Assembly: GCF_000473065.1 (NCBI RefSeq)
Contig: NZ_AXAZ01000043.1
Location: 1-64,000, forward strand
Source: Bradyrhizobium sp. WSM1743
Lineage (GTDB): Bacteria; Pseudomonadota; Alphaproteobacteria; Rhizobiales; Xanthobacteraceae
Reading direction: 5' to 3'
Length of the DNA stretch: 64,000 bases
The position numbers and the translations under genes are program-made. A model generated the notes under the pieces. It was not told the DNA's origin, did no database searches, and saw nothing but the letters and a program-made list of their open reading frames with translations. Below, piece by piece: positions 11,679 to 19,106 of the stretch (its first letter is position 1; each line of letters starts with the position of its first letter).

Positions 11679-12664
11679 GTGCGCCGCTGCTCTCCGTCGA
11701 GAACCTCTCGATCGCGCTCAAGGCGCGAGGCGCTTCGGTGCCGCTCGTTCGCAACGTCTCATTCGCGATCGATCCGGGTGAAACGCTCTGCCTCGTCGGC
11801 GAGAGCGGCTGCGGCAAGAGCCTGACCGCGCTCTCCATCATTGGTCTGCTCAACCGCAACGTCATGCAGGTCGCTTCCGGCCGCATCCTGTTCGAAGGGC
11901 GCGACCTCGTCACGCTCGGCGCTGAGGAGATGCGCAAGCTCCGAGGCGACCGTCTCGCCATGGTATTCCAGGAGCCGATGACGTCGCTCAATCCGCTGTT
12001 GCGGGTTGGCGAGCAAATCGCCGAGGTGATCGTCGAGCATCGTGGCGTGTCCGAGGCGGACGCGCGGCGGCAGGTGATCGGGCTGCTCGATCTCGTCCGC
12101 ATTCCCGATGCGCGACGGCGGGCCTCCGAATATCCGCACCAGCTCTCCGGTGGGATGCGGCAGCGGGCGATGATTGCGATGGCGCTCGCTCTGCGGCCCG
12201 CATTGCTGATCGCCGACGAGCCGACCACCGCACTCGACGTCACCATCCAAGCCCAGGTCCTGACCTTGATCGACGATCTGCGTCGCGAGTTCGGCACGTC
12301 GGTGCTGCTGATCACGCACGATCTCGGGGTGGTCGCGGAAATGGCCGACCGTGTTGTCGTGCTCTATGCCGGCAGCATCGTCGAGCAGGCCGGTGTCAAC
12401 GACATTTTCGATGCCGCGGCCCATCCCTATACGCGCGGCCTGCTTGGTGCGATCGGCCAACTCAATAGCGGCACCCGCGATCGTCTCGCCGAGATTCCTG
12501 GCAGCGTGCCGAGCCCGGCCTCGCTCGGCACCGGCTGCGCCTTTCGCCAACGCTGCTGCGAGGCAATGCCGGTGTGTCAGTCCGAGCTGCCGCTGTTGTC
12601 GGGCGCAGGCGAGCACCTGACGGCATGCTGGCTGGGCAGGGCCGGCGCGGAGCGGCCCGCATGA
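11675..12664 (+). CDS. ABC transporter ATP-binding protein (DppD-like)
   Basis: Protein of 329 aa. Walker A is VGESGCGKSLT, the signature is LSGGMRQRAMIAMAL and Walker B is LLIADEPTTALD, followed by the H-loop LLITHDL. The C-terminal oligo_HPY domain (AHPYTRGLLGAI to CAFRQRCCEAMPVCQ) is the iron-sulfur-type cysteine region usual in DppD/OppD. It energises import with the next gene product. It is translationally coupled at both ends by ATGA overlaps. Confidence 0.92.
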   Translation: MSAPLLSVENLSIALKARGASVPLVRNVSFAIDPGETLCLVGESGCGKSLTALSIIGLLNRNVMQVASGRILFEGRDLVTLGAEEMRKLRGDRLAMVFQEPMTSLNPLLRVGEQIAEVIVEHRGVSEADARRQVIGLLDLVRIPDARRRASEYPHQLSGGMRQRAMIAMALALRPALLIADEPTTALDVTIQAQVLTLIDDLRREFGTSVLLITHDLGVVAEMADRVVVLYAGSIVEQAGVNDIFDAAAHPYTRGLLGAIGQLNSGTRDRLAEIPGSVPSPASLGTGCAFRQRCCEAMPVCQSELPLLSGAGEHLTACWLGRAGAERPA

Positions 12665-13719
12665 GTGCTGTCCTCGAAGTCTCCGGCCTGACCCAGATCT
12701 TCACCTCACGGAAGGGGCCGTTCGGCCTGTTCGGCCGGCGCGAACTTCGCGCGGTCGACGACGTCAGTTTCGCTGTGGCGCGCGGACGCACATTCTGCCT
12801 CGTTGGCGAAAGCGGCTGCGGCAAGACCACGATCGGTCGCATGGTCGTGCGCCTGTTGCAGCCGACGGCCGGCTCCGTCCGCATCAATGGCGAGGATTTT
12901 GGCAGCCTGTCCGGCGAAACGCTGCGGAAGAAGCGCCGGCAGGTGCAGATGGTGTTCCAGGATCCCTATGCCTGCCTCAACTCGCGCATGACGGCGGCGG
13001 AGATCGTCGAAGAGCCCCTGCTGAATTTTGGCATCGGCGATGCCATGTCGCGACGGCGCAAGGTCGCGCGGCTGTTCGACCAGGTCGGCCTGCCCCAACA
13101 CTTTCGCACACGTCTGCCGCATCATCTGTCGGGCGGACAACGGCAGCGCCTCGGCATCGCGCGGGCGCTCGCCGCAGATCCTGCGCTGATCGTCGCGGAC
13201 GAGGCGGTCGCCGCGCTCGACGTGTCGATTCGCTCTCAAATCCTGAACCTCCTGAAGGAGGTGCAGCGGGAGATCGGGATCTCCTATCTCTTCATCTCGC
13301 ATGATCTCGCGGTGGTGCGTTATCTCGCGGACGAATTGGCGGTGATGTATCTCGGCGCCATCGTCGAGCAGGGGCCGGCGGAGGCCGTGTTCGCTGCGCC
13401 GGCGCATCCCTATATGCGCGCGTTGATCGATTCGGTCCCCGCAATCCATCCGCGCAACCGGCGCCGCCGCGCGGCTCTCGAAGGCGAGGTGCCAAGCGCC
13501 GCTTCGCTGCCGTCCGGATGCCGCTTCCGCACGCGATGTCCGTTCGCGACGGACATTTGCGCGAAAGAAGCGCCAGCGATGACCGAGATCGCGCCCGGGC
13601 ATGCCGTCGCATGTCACCACGCACAGTCGCTGCCGCGCTGCGGCGCTTCGCGTCCGGGCTGGGCTGTGGCCACCGATGCAGTCAACAAGAAACGATCAAT
13701 GGGAGGAGTAGCAAAATGA
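12661..13719 (+). CDS. ABC transporter ATP-binding protein (DppF-like)
   Basis: Protein of 352 aa. Walker A is VGESGCGKTTIGR, the signature is LSGGQRQRLGIARAL and the C-terminal oligo_HPY region contains CRFRTRCPFATDIC. Walker B reads LIVADEAVAALDVS, with Ala where the D-loop/Pro of most members (DEPVSALD) is found; the catalytic Glu is kept, so activity is expected. About 40 residues after the last Cys cluster are extra. ATG at 12661 overlaps the previous stop, and its own stop overlaps the start of the binding-protein gene. Confidence 0.9.
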   Translation: MSAVLEVSGLTQIFTSRKGPFGLFGRRELRAVDDVSFAVARGRTFCLVGESGCGKTTIGRMVVRLLQPTAGSVRINGEDFGSLSGETLRKKRRQVQMVFQDPYACLNSRMTAAEIVEEPLLNFGIGDAMSRRRKVARLFDQVGLPQHFRTRLPHHLSGGQRQRLGIARALAADPALIVADEAVAALDVSIRSQILNLLKEVQREIGISYLFISHDLAVVRYLADELAVMYLGAIVEQGPAEAVFAAPAHPYMRALIDSVPAIHPRNRRRRAALEGEVPSAASLPSGCRFRTRCPFATDICAKEAPAMTEIAPGHAVACHHAQSLPRCGASRPGWAVATDAVNKKRSMGGVAK

Positions 13720-15281
13720 ACTGGCCGAACAGAACATTTGCCGTGATGGTCGCAGCAGGCTTGCTGGGTGCAATGTCGCCTGCCGCTGCGGAGACGGTGC
13801 TCAAGATCCGCCCCTTCGGCGACCTCAAGCAGATCGATCCCGTGATCACGTCCGACTATATGGTTCGTAACCACGGCTATATGGTCTACGACACGCTGTT
13901 CTCGCTGGATGAGAAGCTCGTCGCGCAGCCGCAGATGCTGGAGTCATTTGCGGTCAGCAGCGATCAACTCACCTATACCTTCACGCTGCGCGGCGGCCTG
14001 ACCTTCAGCAACGGCCAGCCGGTCACCGCGGAGGATGCAGTCCTATCGCTGAAGCGCTGGTGGCAGCGCGATGGCCTTGGCCAACAGCTTGCCTCCGTCA
14101 GCGACAGCCTGACGGTCAGGGACGAAAAATCCTTCGAGCTGAAGCTCAAGCGCCCGTGGGGGCTGGTGATCGAGGCGCTCTCCAAGCCGAGCTCCAACGT
14201 GCCCTTCATCATGCCGAAGGCGATCGCGGCGACGCCGGCGGATACCGCCATCACGGATGCGACCGGCTCCGGTCCCTTCATCATGAAGAAGGACGAATGG
14301 GTGCCGGGCTCCAAGGTCGTCTATGTCAAGAACCCGTCCTACAAACCGCGCTCGGAGCCGGCGAGCGGGCTTGCCGGCGGCAAGCTCGCCAAGGTCGACC
14401 GCGTCGAATGGCATTACATCCCGGACGCGCAGACCGCGCTGAATGCGCTGCAGGCCGGTGAGATCGATATTTTTGAGGAGGTGCCGCCGGATTTTCTGCC
14501 GACACTTGCCGGCAACTCCGACATCAAGACCATGCCGCAGGACACGCTCGGCATGCAAATGGTGTTCCGCATGAACACGACGGTCCCGCCGTTCAACAAT
14601 CCAAAGGTCCGCCAGGCGATCAGCTACATGATCGACCAGGAGAAATTCGCGCGAGCCTATGTCGGCGATCCCAAGCTCTACAAGAACTGCCCGAGCTTTT
14701 ACATGTGCTCGTCGCCCTATTTCACCGCCGCGGGCTGGACCAAGCCTGATATCGAAAAAGCCAAGAAGCTGATTGTCGAGAGTGGTTATGACGGCACGCC
14801 GGTTGTGGTGCTGCACGCGACCGAAAGCGGGCCGACCAATACGTTCAGCCTCGTCGCCGAGCAGCTGATGCGGCAGATCGGTCTCAAGGTCGAGCCGCAG
14901 GCGATGGACTGGGGCACGTTGGTCGGACGCCGCGCGTCCAAGGAAACCGTCGACAAGGGCGGCTGGTCGCTGTTCATGTCGGGACCAACAGGTGCCGACA
15001 TGTTCGAGCCGGTCGGCCACCTTGGGCTGCGCGCAAATTGTGACAAGGCCTGGTTTGGCTGGCCCTGCGACGAGCAAATCGAGAAGTTGCGCAACGAATT
15101 CGCGTTTGCGACAGATCCCGAGCAGAAAAGGAAGATCGCAGCCGACCTCCAGCTCCGCGCTGTTGACTATGTGCCGTATTGGCCGGCTGCACAGCTTTAC
15201 CTGGTGCGGGCCGTCCGCGGCAATGTCGACGGCATCGTGAAAGGCGCGGTCCCAGTCTACTGGAATATCACCAAGAAATAG
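13716..15281 (+). CDS. peptide-type ABC transporter substrate-binding protein
   Basis: Periplasmic family 5 binding protein of 521 aa. A signal peptide is clear (TFAVMVAAGLLGAMSPAAA, cleavage after AAA near residue 25). Family features include the VYDTLFSLDEKLVAQPQMLESF segment and the PFNNPKVRQAISYMIDQEKFA hinge motif. GGGAGGAG seven bases upstream is the strongest ribosome binding site in the operon, fitting the high demand for a binding protein even though it is last of the five genes. The ligand may be a peptide, opine or amide, given the divergent amidase gene. Start overlaps the preceding stop (ATGA). Confidence 0.92.
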   Translation: MNWPNRTFAVMVAAGLLGAMSPAAAETVLKIRPFGDLKQIDPVITSDYMVRNHGYMVYDTLFSLDEKLVAQPQMLESFAVSSDQLTYTFTLRGGLTFSNGQPVTAEDAVLSLKRWWQRDGLGQQLASVSDSLTVRDEKSFELKLKRPWGLVIEALSKPSSNVPFIMPKAIAATPADTAITDATGSGPFIMKKDEWVPGSKVVYVKNPSYKPRSEPASGLAGGKLAKVDRVEWHYIPDAQTALNALQAGEIDIFEEVPPDFLPTLAGNSDIKTMPQDTLGMQMVFRMNTTVPPFNNPKVRQAISYMIDQEKFARAYVGDPKLYKNCPSFYMCSSPYFTAAGWTKPDIEKAKKLIVESGYDGTPVVVLHATESGPTNTFSLVAEQLMRQIGLKVEPQAMDWGTLVGRRASKETVDKGGWSLFMSGPTGADMFEPVGHLGLRANCDKAWFGWPCDEQIEKLRNEFAFATDPEQKRKIAADLQLRAVDYVPYWPAAQLYLVRAVRGNVDGIVKGAVPVYWNITKK

Positions 15282-15290
15282 TGCGATCCC

Positions 15291-15320
15291 GCCAGGCGTC
15301 GCAATCTGCGATCGCCTGGC
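15291..15320 (+). terminator. hairpin after the ABC operon
   Basis: GCCAGGCG pairs with CGCCTGGC, with an inner TCGCA/TGCGA stem, ten bases after the binding-protein stop codon. No T-run follows, so it is more likely an mRNA 3' stabiliser or a Rho-associated end than a classical intrinsic terminator. Confidence 0.5.
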
Positions 15321-15559
15321 AGCCCACCATCAGCCGCCCCCCGGGTTGTGTAGAGCTCGCGGGCATCGCCTCGTCGCGGTCAGCCGAGAGTTCCCATCCG
15401 TGTGACGGACTGACTGTCGGGGGCAGGAACCAACTGCTCGCAGAGACATTCTGATTGATGGGTTCGACACGAGCCCGGCCTGTGCGCGCCTTCACGATCG
15501 TGGCGCTCGTGCGTGCAACGAAATTCGCCGGGACGCCAGCCTCGGCCGATGGGGGAACC

Positions 15560-15724
15560 GTGGGTACGGTCATAGAGAACTTGCTGATGCGGAAGCAGAG
15601 GCTCGTTGAGGAACTCGAGAAGGCGCATGCCGTCGAGGACCGCGACAGGATCGAGCATCAACTCGAACAGATCAACACCGCGCTGGATTTCCTGGATAGG
15701 CCGGGACCGAAGGACGGGACGTAA
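15560..15724 (+). CDS. small conserved-looking coiled-coil protein
   Basis: About 54 aa if started at the GTG at 15560, with GGGGGA just upstream. The sequence IENLLMRKQRLVEELEKAHA and then RDRIEHQLEQINTALDFL is strongly helical and charged, probably a short coiled coil. The frame is open back to an ATG at 15455, but those 35 residues look non-coding. I do not recognise a named family. It converges on the GntR gene, whose stop is only seven bases away. Confidence 0.5.
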   Translation: MGTVIENLLMRKQRLVEELEKAHAVEDRDRIEHQLEQINTALDFLDRPGPKDGT

Positions 15725-15730
15725 CGGCGC

Positions 15731-16411
15731 TCAGCCGACCTTCAGCGCCTCTACTTTCAACGCCTTGGCATAGACCACGCCCGAATTGGTGATGTGCGTC
15801 GTCATCAGGTCTTCGAAGGCGGCGAATTCGCCGCGTGCGAACAAATCGAGCAGCTTGCGATGCTCGTCGAAGGACGTGCGGGTGCGCACGTCTATCGGTG
15901 AGGTCAAATTGGTGCGGAGCGCGGCGACACGGCCAGAGACGAGCTGATAGGATTCGGCGAGATAGCGGTTGCCGCAATGGGTGAACAGCGCCTCGTGGAA
16001 GGCGGCATCGGCGCGGCCATAGGCGATGTTGTCCTTCGCGGTGACCGCCGGCTCCATCGCCGCAATCGCTGCGCTCGTTGCTGCGATCGCGCCGTCGCGA
16101 TCGTGGCGGAAGGCGAGCTCGGCCGCCTTGGGCTCCAGCGCGATGCGGAAAGTGCAGAGCGCATTGATGTCCTCGGCGCTCGGCGTGAACACGAAGCTGC
16201 CGACCTGCGGCCGGATCACGACGAGGCCTTGCGCCTGCAACTGTCCCATCGCCTCGCGCACCGGCGTGCGGCTGACGCCGAAGGAGCTGGCCACCATCTC
16301 CTCGGAGATGGCAGCGCCGAGCGCGAACTCGCCCTCGATGATGGCCTGGCGCAGCCGCTGCATCACGCGCTGCGCCAGCGATTTCGGCGGATCGAGCTTG
16401 AGCGAGCGCAT
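15731..16411 (-). CDS. GntR family regulator, FCD (FadR) subfamily
   Basis: Protein of 226 aa. The winged helix is at residues ~10-72 (SLAQRVMQRLRQAIIEGEFALGA, VSRTPVREAMGQLQAQGLV), and an FCD helical effector domain follows, with likely metal ligands in AFHEALFTHCGN and the later HITNSG. It is the second gene of an operon: the upstream FAD-dependent dehydrogenase ends seven bases before its ATG, and its ribosome binding site overlaps that stop region. FCD regulators usually respond to organic acids, consistent with a 2-hydroxyacid dehydrogenase partner. The palindrome at 17899-17917 is a likely operator. Confidence 0.9.
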   Translation of the reverse strand: MRSLKLDPPKSLAQRVMQRLRQAIIEGEFALGAAISEEMVASSFGVSRTPVREAMGQLQAQGLVVIRPQVGSFVFTPSAEDINALCTFRIALEPKAAELAFRHDRDGAIAATSAAIAAMEPAVTAKDNIAYGRADAAFHEALFTHCGNRYLAESYQLVSGRVAALRTNLTSPIDVRTRTSFDEHRKLLDLFARGEFAAFEDLMTTHITNSGVVYAKALKVEALKVG

Positions 16412-16418
16412 GGTGCTC

Positions 16419-17831
16419 TCAGATCACCTTGCCGGGATTGAGCAGGTGATCGGGATCGAGCGCAGCCTTCAGGGTGCGCATCAGCGCGATCTCGGCCTCG
16501 CTCCTGGCATGGCCCAACCACTGCTTCTTCAGCATGCCGATGCCGTGCTCGGCGGAGACGCTGCCGCCCATCTCGCGAACGAGACCATAGATGATCGCGT
16601 CCATCTCCTCCTTGGGCTGCTGCGCGACGGAGAACCCGGTGACCCAGGAGACGAGATGCAGATTGCCGTCGCCGATATGGCCGTAATAGACGCTCTCGCA
16701 GCCCTTGATGCCGTCCGCGAGCGCGGCCTTGCAGCGCGTGACGAACTCGTTCATGTGTGCCACCGCAAGGCCGATGTCGTAGGAGATGTGCGGCCCCAGC
16801 ACCTGGCCGAACTCGGCGCAGATGTCGCGCACGCGCCAGAAGGCTTGCGTCTGCGCCAGCGACTGCGCCACAGCGGCGTCGGCGAGCAGTCCGTGCTCCA
16901 TCAGTTCTTCGAGCCAGCTCTGGAAGCGCGGCGCATCAATGCTCTCGTCGGTGCCCTGCGCTTCCACCAGCACGTAGAGGCCGTGACCCGCTGCGACCGG
17001 CGGCTTCACCCCGGCGCGCGTCGTGATGACGTCCCAATAATCCGGCCACATCACCTCGAACGCCGACAGCAGCGGGCCGAGCCCGCTGCGTGCCGCGCCG
17101 AGCAGCGCGATCACCGCAGCATAATCCTTCAGCGCGCAGAGCGCGGCCATGGTCGAGCGTGGTTTCGGAAACAGCTTCAGCACGACGCGTGTGATGATGC
17201 CGAGCGTGCCTTCCGAGCCGATGAAGAGATGCTTGAGGTCATAGCCCGCGTTGTTCTTCATCAGCTTGTTGAGATTGGTGATGATGGTGCCGTCGGGCAG
17301 CACCACTTCCAGGCCAAGCACCAGCTCGCGCGTCATGCCGTAGCGGATCACGCGGTTGCCGCCGGCATTGGTCGAAAGATTGCCGCCGATCGCACAGGAA
17401 CCGCGCGAGCCGAGGTCGAGCGGAAAGAAGAAGCCGGCCTCGTCCGCAGCCTTCTGGATCGTCTCCAGCGGCGTGCCGGCCTTCACCGTCATCGTTGCGG
17501 ACGCGCGATCGATCTCCTCGACGCCGGTCATGCGCTCCAGCGAGATCGCGACCCAGCCCGCTTCGGGCGAAGCGCCACGGCACAGCCCGGTCAAGCCACC
17601 CTGCGGCACGAAGGGCAGTCGCGCCTGCCGGCAGGTCGCAATCGCATCGGCGACGCCCTGCGCGTCGAGCGGCCGGATTACCGCAAGCGGGGTTTGCGGC
17701 AGGCTCGCGCTCCAGTCGTTGCAATTGCGGGCGGGCACATCAGTGCCAACAAGCACGGCGGCCGCACCGAGCCTGTCGCGCAACGCGCCGAGCACTTGGT
17801 CGGGGCCTTCAATTGGGGTCACCATGTTCAT
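16419..17831 (-). CDS. FAD-linked 2-hydroxyacid dehydrogenase (GlcD / D2HGDH-like)
   Basis: Protein of 470 aa of the VAO/FAD_binding_4 family with the matching C-terminal FAD-oxidase domain. Flavin-binding motifs are PFVPQGGLTGLCRGA and LGSRGSCAIGGNLSTNAGG. The C-terminal YYGHIGDGNLHL and SVSAEHGIGMLKKQWL supply the metal/substrate-binding His and Glu seen in D-lactate and D-2-hydroxyglutarate dehydrogenases. It probably oxidises a D-2-hydroxyacid to the 2-oxoacid. The start at 17831 has GAGGAGG six bases upstream; the frame runs on to 17939 without a site. It shares an operon with the GntR gene and is divergent from a DHDPS-family gene that could process a related 2-oxoacid. Confidence 0.85.
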   Translation of the reverse strand: MNMVTPIEGPDQVLGALRDRLGAAAVLVGTDVPARNCNDWSASLPQTPLAVIRPLDAQGVADAIATCRQARLPFVPQGGLTGLCRGASPEAGWVAISLERMTGVEEIDRASATMTVKAGTPLETIQKAADEAGFFFPLDLGSRGSCAIGGNLSTNAGGNRVIRYGMTRELVLGLEVVLPDGTIITNLNKLMKNNAGYDLKHLFIGSEGTLGIITRVVLKLFPKPRSTMAALCALKDYAAVIALLGAARSGLGPLLSAFEVMWPDYWDVITTRAGVKPPVAAGHGLYVLVEAQGTDESIDAPRFQSWLEELMEHGLLADAAVAQSLAQTQAFWRVRDICAEFGQVLGPHISYDIGLAVAHMNEFVTRCKAALADGIKGCESVYYGHIGDGNLHLVSWVTGFSVAQQPKEEMDAIIYGLVREMGGSVSAEHGIGMLKKQWLGHARSEAEIALMRTLKAALDPDHLLNPGKVI

Positions 17832-17898
17832 GCGAGACCTCCTCTGGATTCGGCTGCGCCTCACGCGCGCCGGGACGGTGGAAAGGGTTTGCGCACTT

Positions 17899-17917
17899 CT
17901 TGTATGTAAGGTACAAG
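17899..17917. promoter_or_regulatory. candidate GntR operator
   Basis: Perfect inverted repeat CTTGTA - 7 bases - TACAAG, centred in the 178-bp control region between the FAD-dehydrogenase and DHDPS-family genes. The arm and spacing suit a dimeric FCD-GntR regulator, whose gene is in the adjacent operon. Inference from position and symmetry. Confidence 0.55.
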
Positions 17918-18009
17918 AGCAAAAGTAAAGCAAAAACAAGGTCCGGGTAAGCGCGAAAGATCGTTGGAGATCAGCGGCTTAGTTCGGGATGGCAGCAAAA
18001 GGCGGTGTG

Positions 18010-18894
18010 ATGATGGAGGCAATTCGCGGGTTCTGGATGGCGTCGGCGACGCCGCTGGCGGCCGATGGTAGCGTGGATCACGCCCGGCTCGCCGGCCACG
18101 CCAAGCACCTCTTCAGCGAGGGTGTCGATGGCGTCGTGCTGTTCGGCACCACCGGCGAAGGCACCTCATTCAATGTCAGCGAACGCGTCGCGACCATCGA
18201 AGCGATGCTCAAGGCCGGCATCGCGCCGGAGCGTATTGGACTGGGCGGCGGCTTTCCTGCCATCACCGATAGCATCGCGCTCACGCGCGCCGTGCTCGGC
18301 CTCGGCCTGCGTCACGTGCTGCTGCTGCCGCCCTACTTCGATCGCGGTGTCACACCGGAAGGTATCGAGGATGCCTTTGCCGCGATCATCGACGGCATCG
18401 CCGACGACCGGCTGCGCGCCTATCTCTATCACATCCCGCAGACATCGGGCGTTGCGATCCCTGCCAGCGTCGCCGCGAGCTTGCGCAAGCGTTATGGCAA
18501 GCAGGTCGCGGGCCTGAAGGACTCCAGCGGCGACTTCAAGCAGTTCCAGGCCTTCCGTGCCGCAGCTCCCGAGCTCGCCATCACCGTCGGCAACGAAGCC
18601 GATATCGCCCGCGCGATCGCTGCCGGCGGCGCCGGTACCATCTGCGGCATGGCCAACGTCGTGCCTGAGCTGGTCAAGGGCATGGTCGACGGAAAGGATG
18701 TCGAAGCGCGCATGCAGGCTGCGATTGACGTCGTGCTGAAGACGCCGTCGTTCACCGCGACGCTGAAAGCGATCCTTGCGGCACAGACCGGCGATGCAGC
18801 CTGGTTGCGCGTGCGCCCGCCGCTCCGTGCCTTGTCCGACGGCACTGCGTTCAAGCGGAAGCTCGACGCGTTGATCGCGCCTGCCCTCGCGTGA
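18010..18894 (+). CDS. dihydrodipicolinate synthase family lyase
   Basis: TIM-barrel class I aldolase-type protein of about 294 aa (NAL/DHDPS superfamily). The GTTGEG pyruvate-binding motif, the YHIP Tyr and the Schiff-base Lys in VAGLKDSSGDF are all present, so the catalytic core is intact. Likely substrates are 2-oxo-3-deoxy sugar acids or other pyruvate aldols rather than lysine biosynthesis; this is inferred from the divergent hydroxyacid dehydrogenase and GntR regulator. The ATG at 18010 follows an AGGCGG; an in-frame ATG at 17989 would add seven residues. Confidence 0.85.
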   Translation: MMEAIRGFWMASATPLAADGSVDHARLAGHAKHLFSEGVDGVVLFGTTGEGTSFNVSERVATIEAMLKAGIAPERIGLGGGFPAITDSIALTRAVLGLGLRHVLLLPPYFDRGVTPEGIEDAFAAIIDGIADDRLRAYLYHIPQTSGVAIPASVAASLRKRYGKQVAGLKDSSGDFKQFQAFRAAAPELAITVGNEADIARAIAAGGAGTICGMANVVPELVKGMVDGKDVEARMQAAIDVVLKTPSFTATLKAILAAQTGDAAWLRVRPPLRALSDGTAFKRKLDALIAPALA

Positions 18895-18992
18895 GCCTGC
18901 GCAAGATCGCGACGCGCGGCCGCGAATTCGCGTGCTGCGTGCCGCGCTCGGCATGACGGCAATTGGAGATTGCTGTTCAGCGCCGCTCCGTT

Positions 18993-19009
18993 CTTAGAAC
19001 GATTCAACA
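18993..19009 (+). promoter_or_regulatory. candidate Irr iron control element (ICE)
   Basis: The 17 bases at this position match the published rhizobial ICE consensus (TTTRGAAYNRTTCYAAA) at 14 of 17 places by my alignment. A second, weaker copy sharing CGATTCAA begins 16 bases later. It lies about 100 bases before a TonB receptor start, where Irr-type iron control is expected. Functional assignment is inference. Confidence 0.5.
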
Positions 19010-19106
19010 CTAGAGCGATTCAAGTCCGCTTACGGTTCTCTTCACGCATAGCGGCTGTTAGACGCGCAAGCTTCAATGCAGCGTCTGACCTGGAAGTGAA
19101 TCGAAC

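Noticed and set aside
16026..17909. Plus-strand open frame of 627 codons opposite the GntR and FAD dehydrogenase genes
   Set aside because: It spans two well-supported minus-strand genes and has no recognisable domain.
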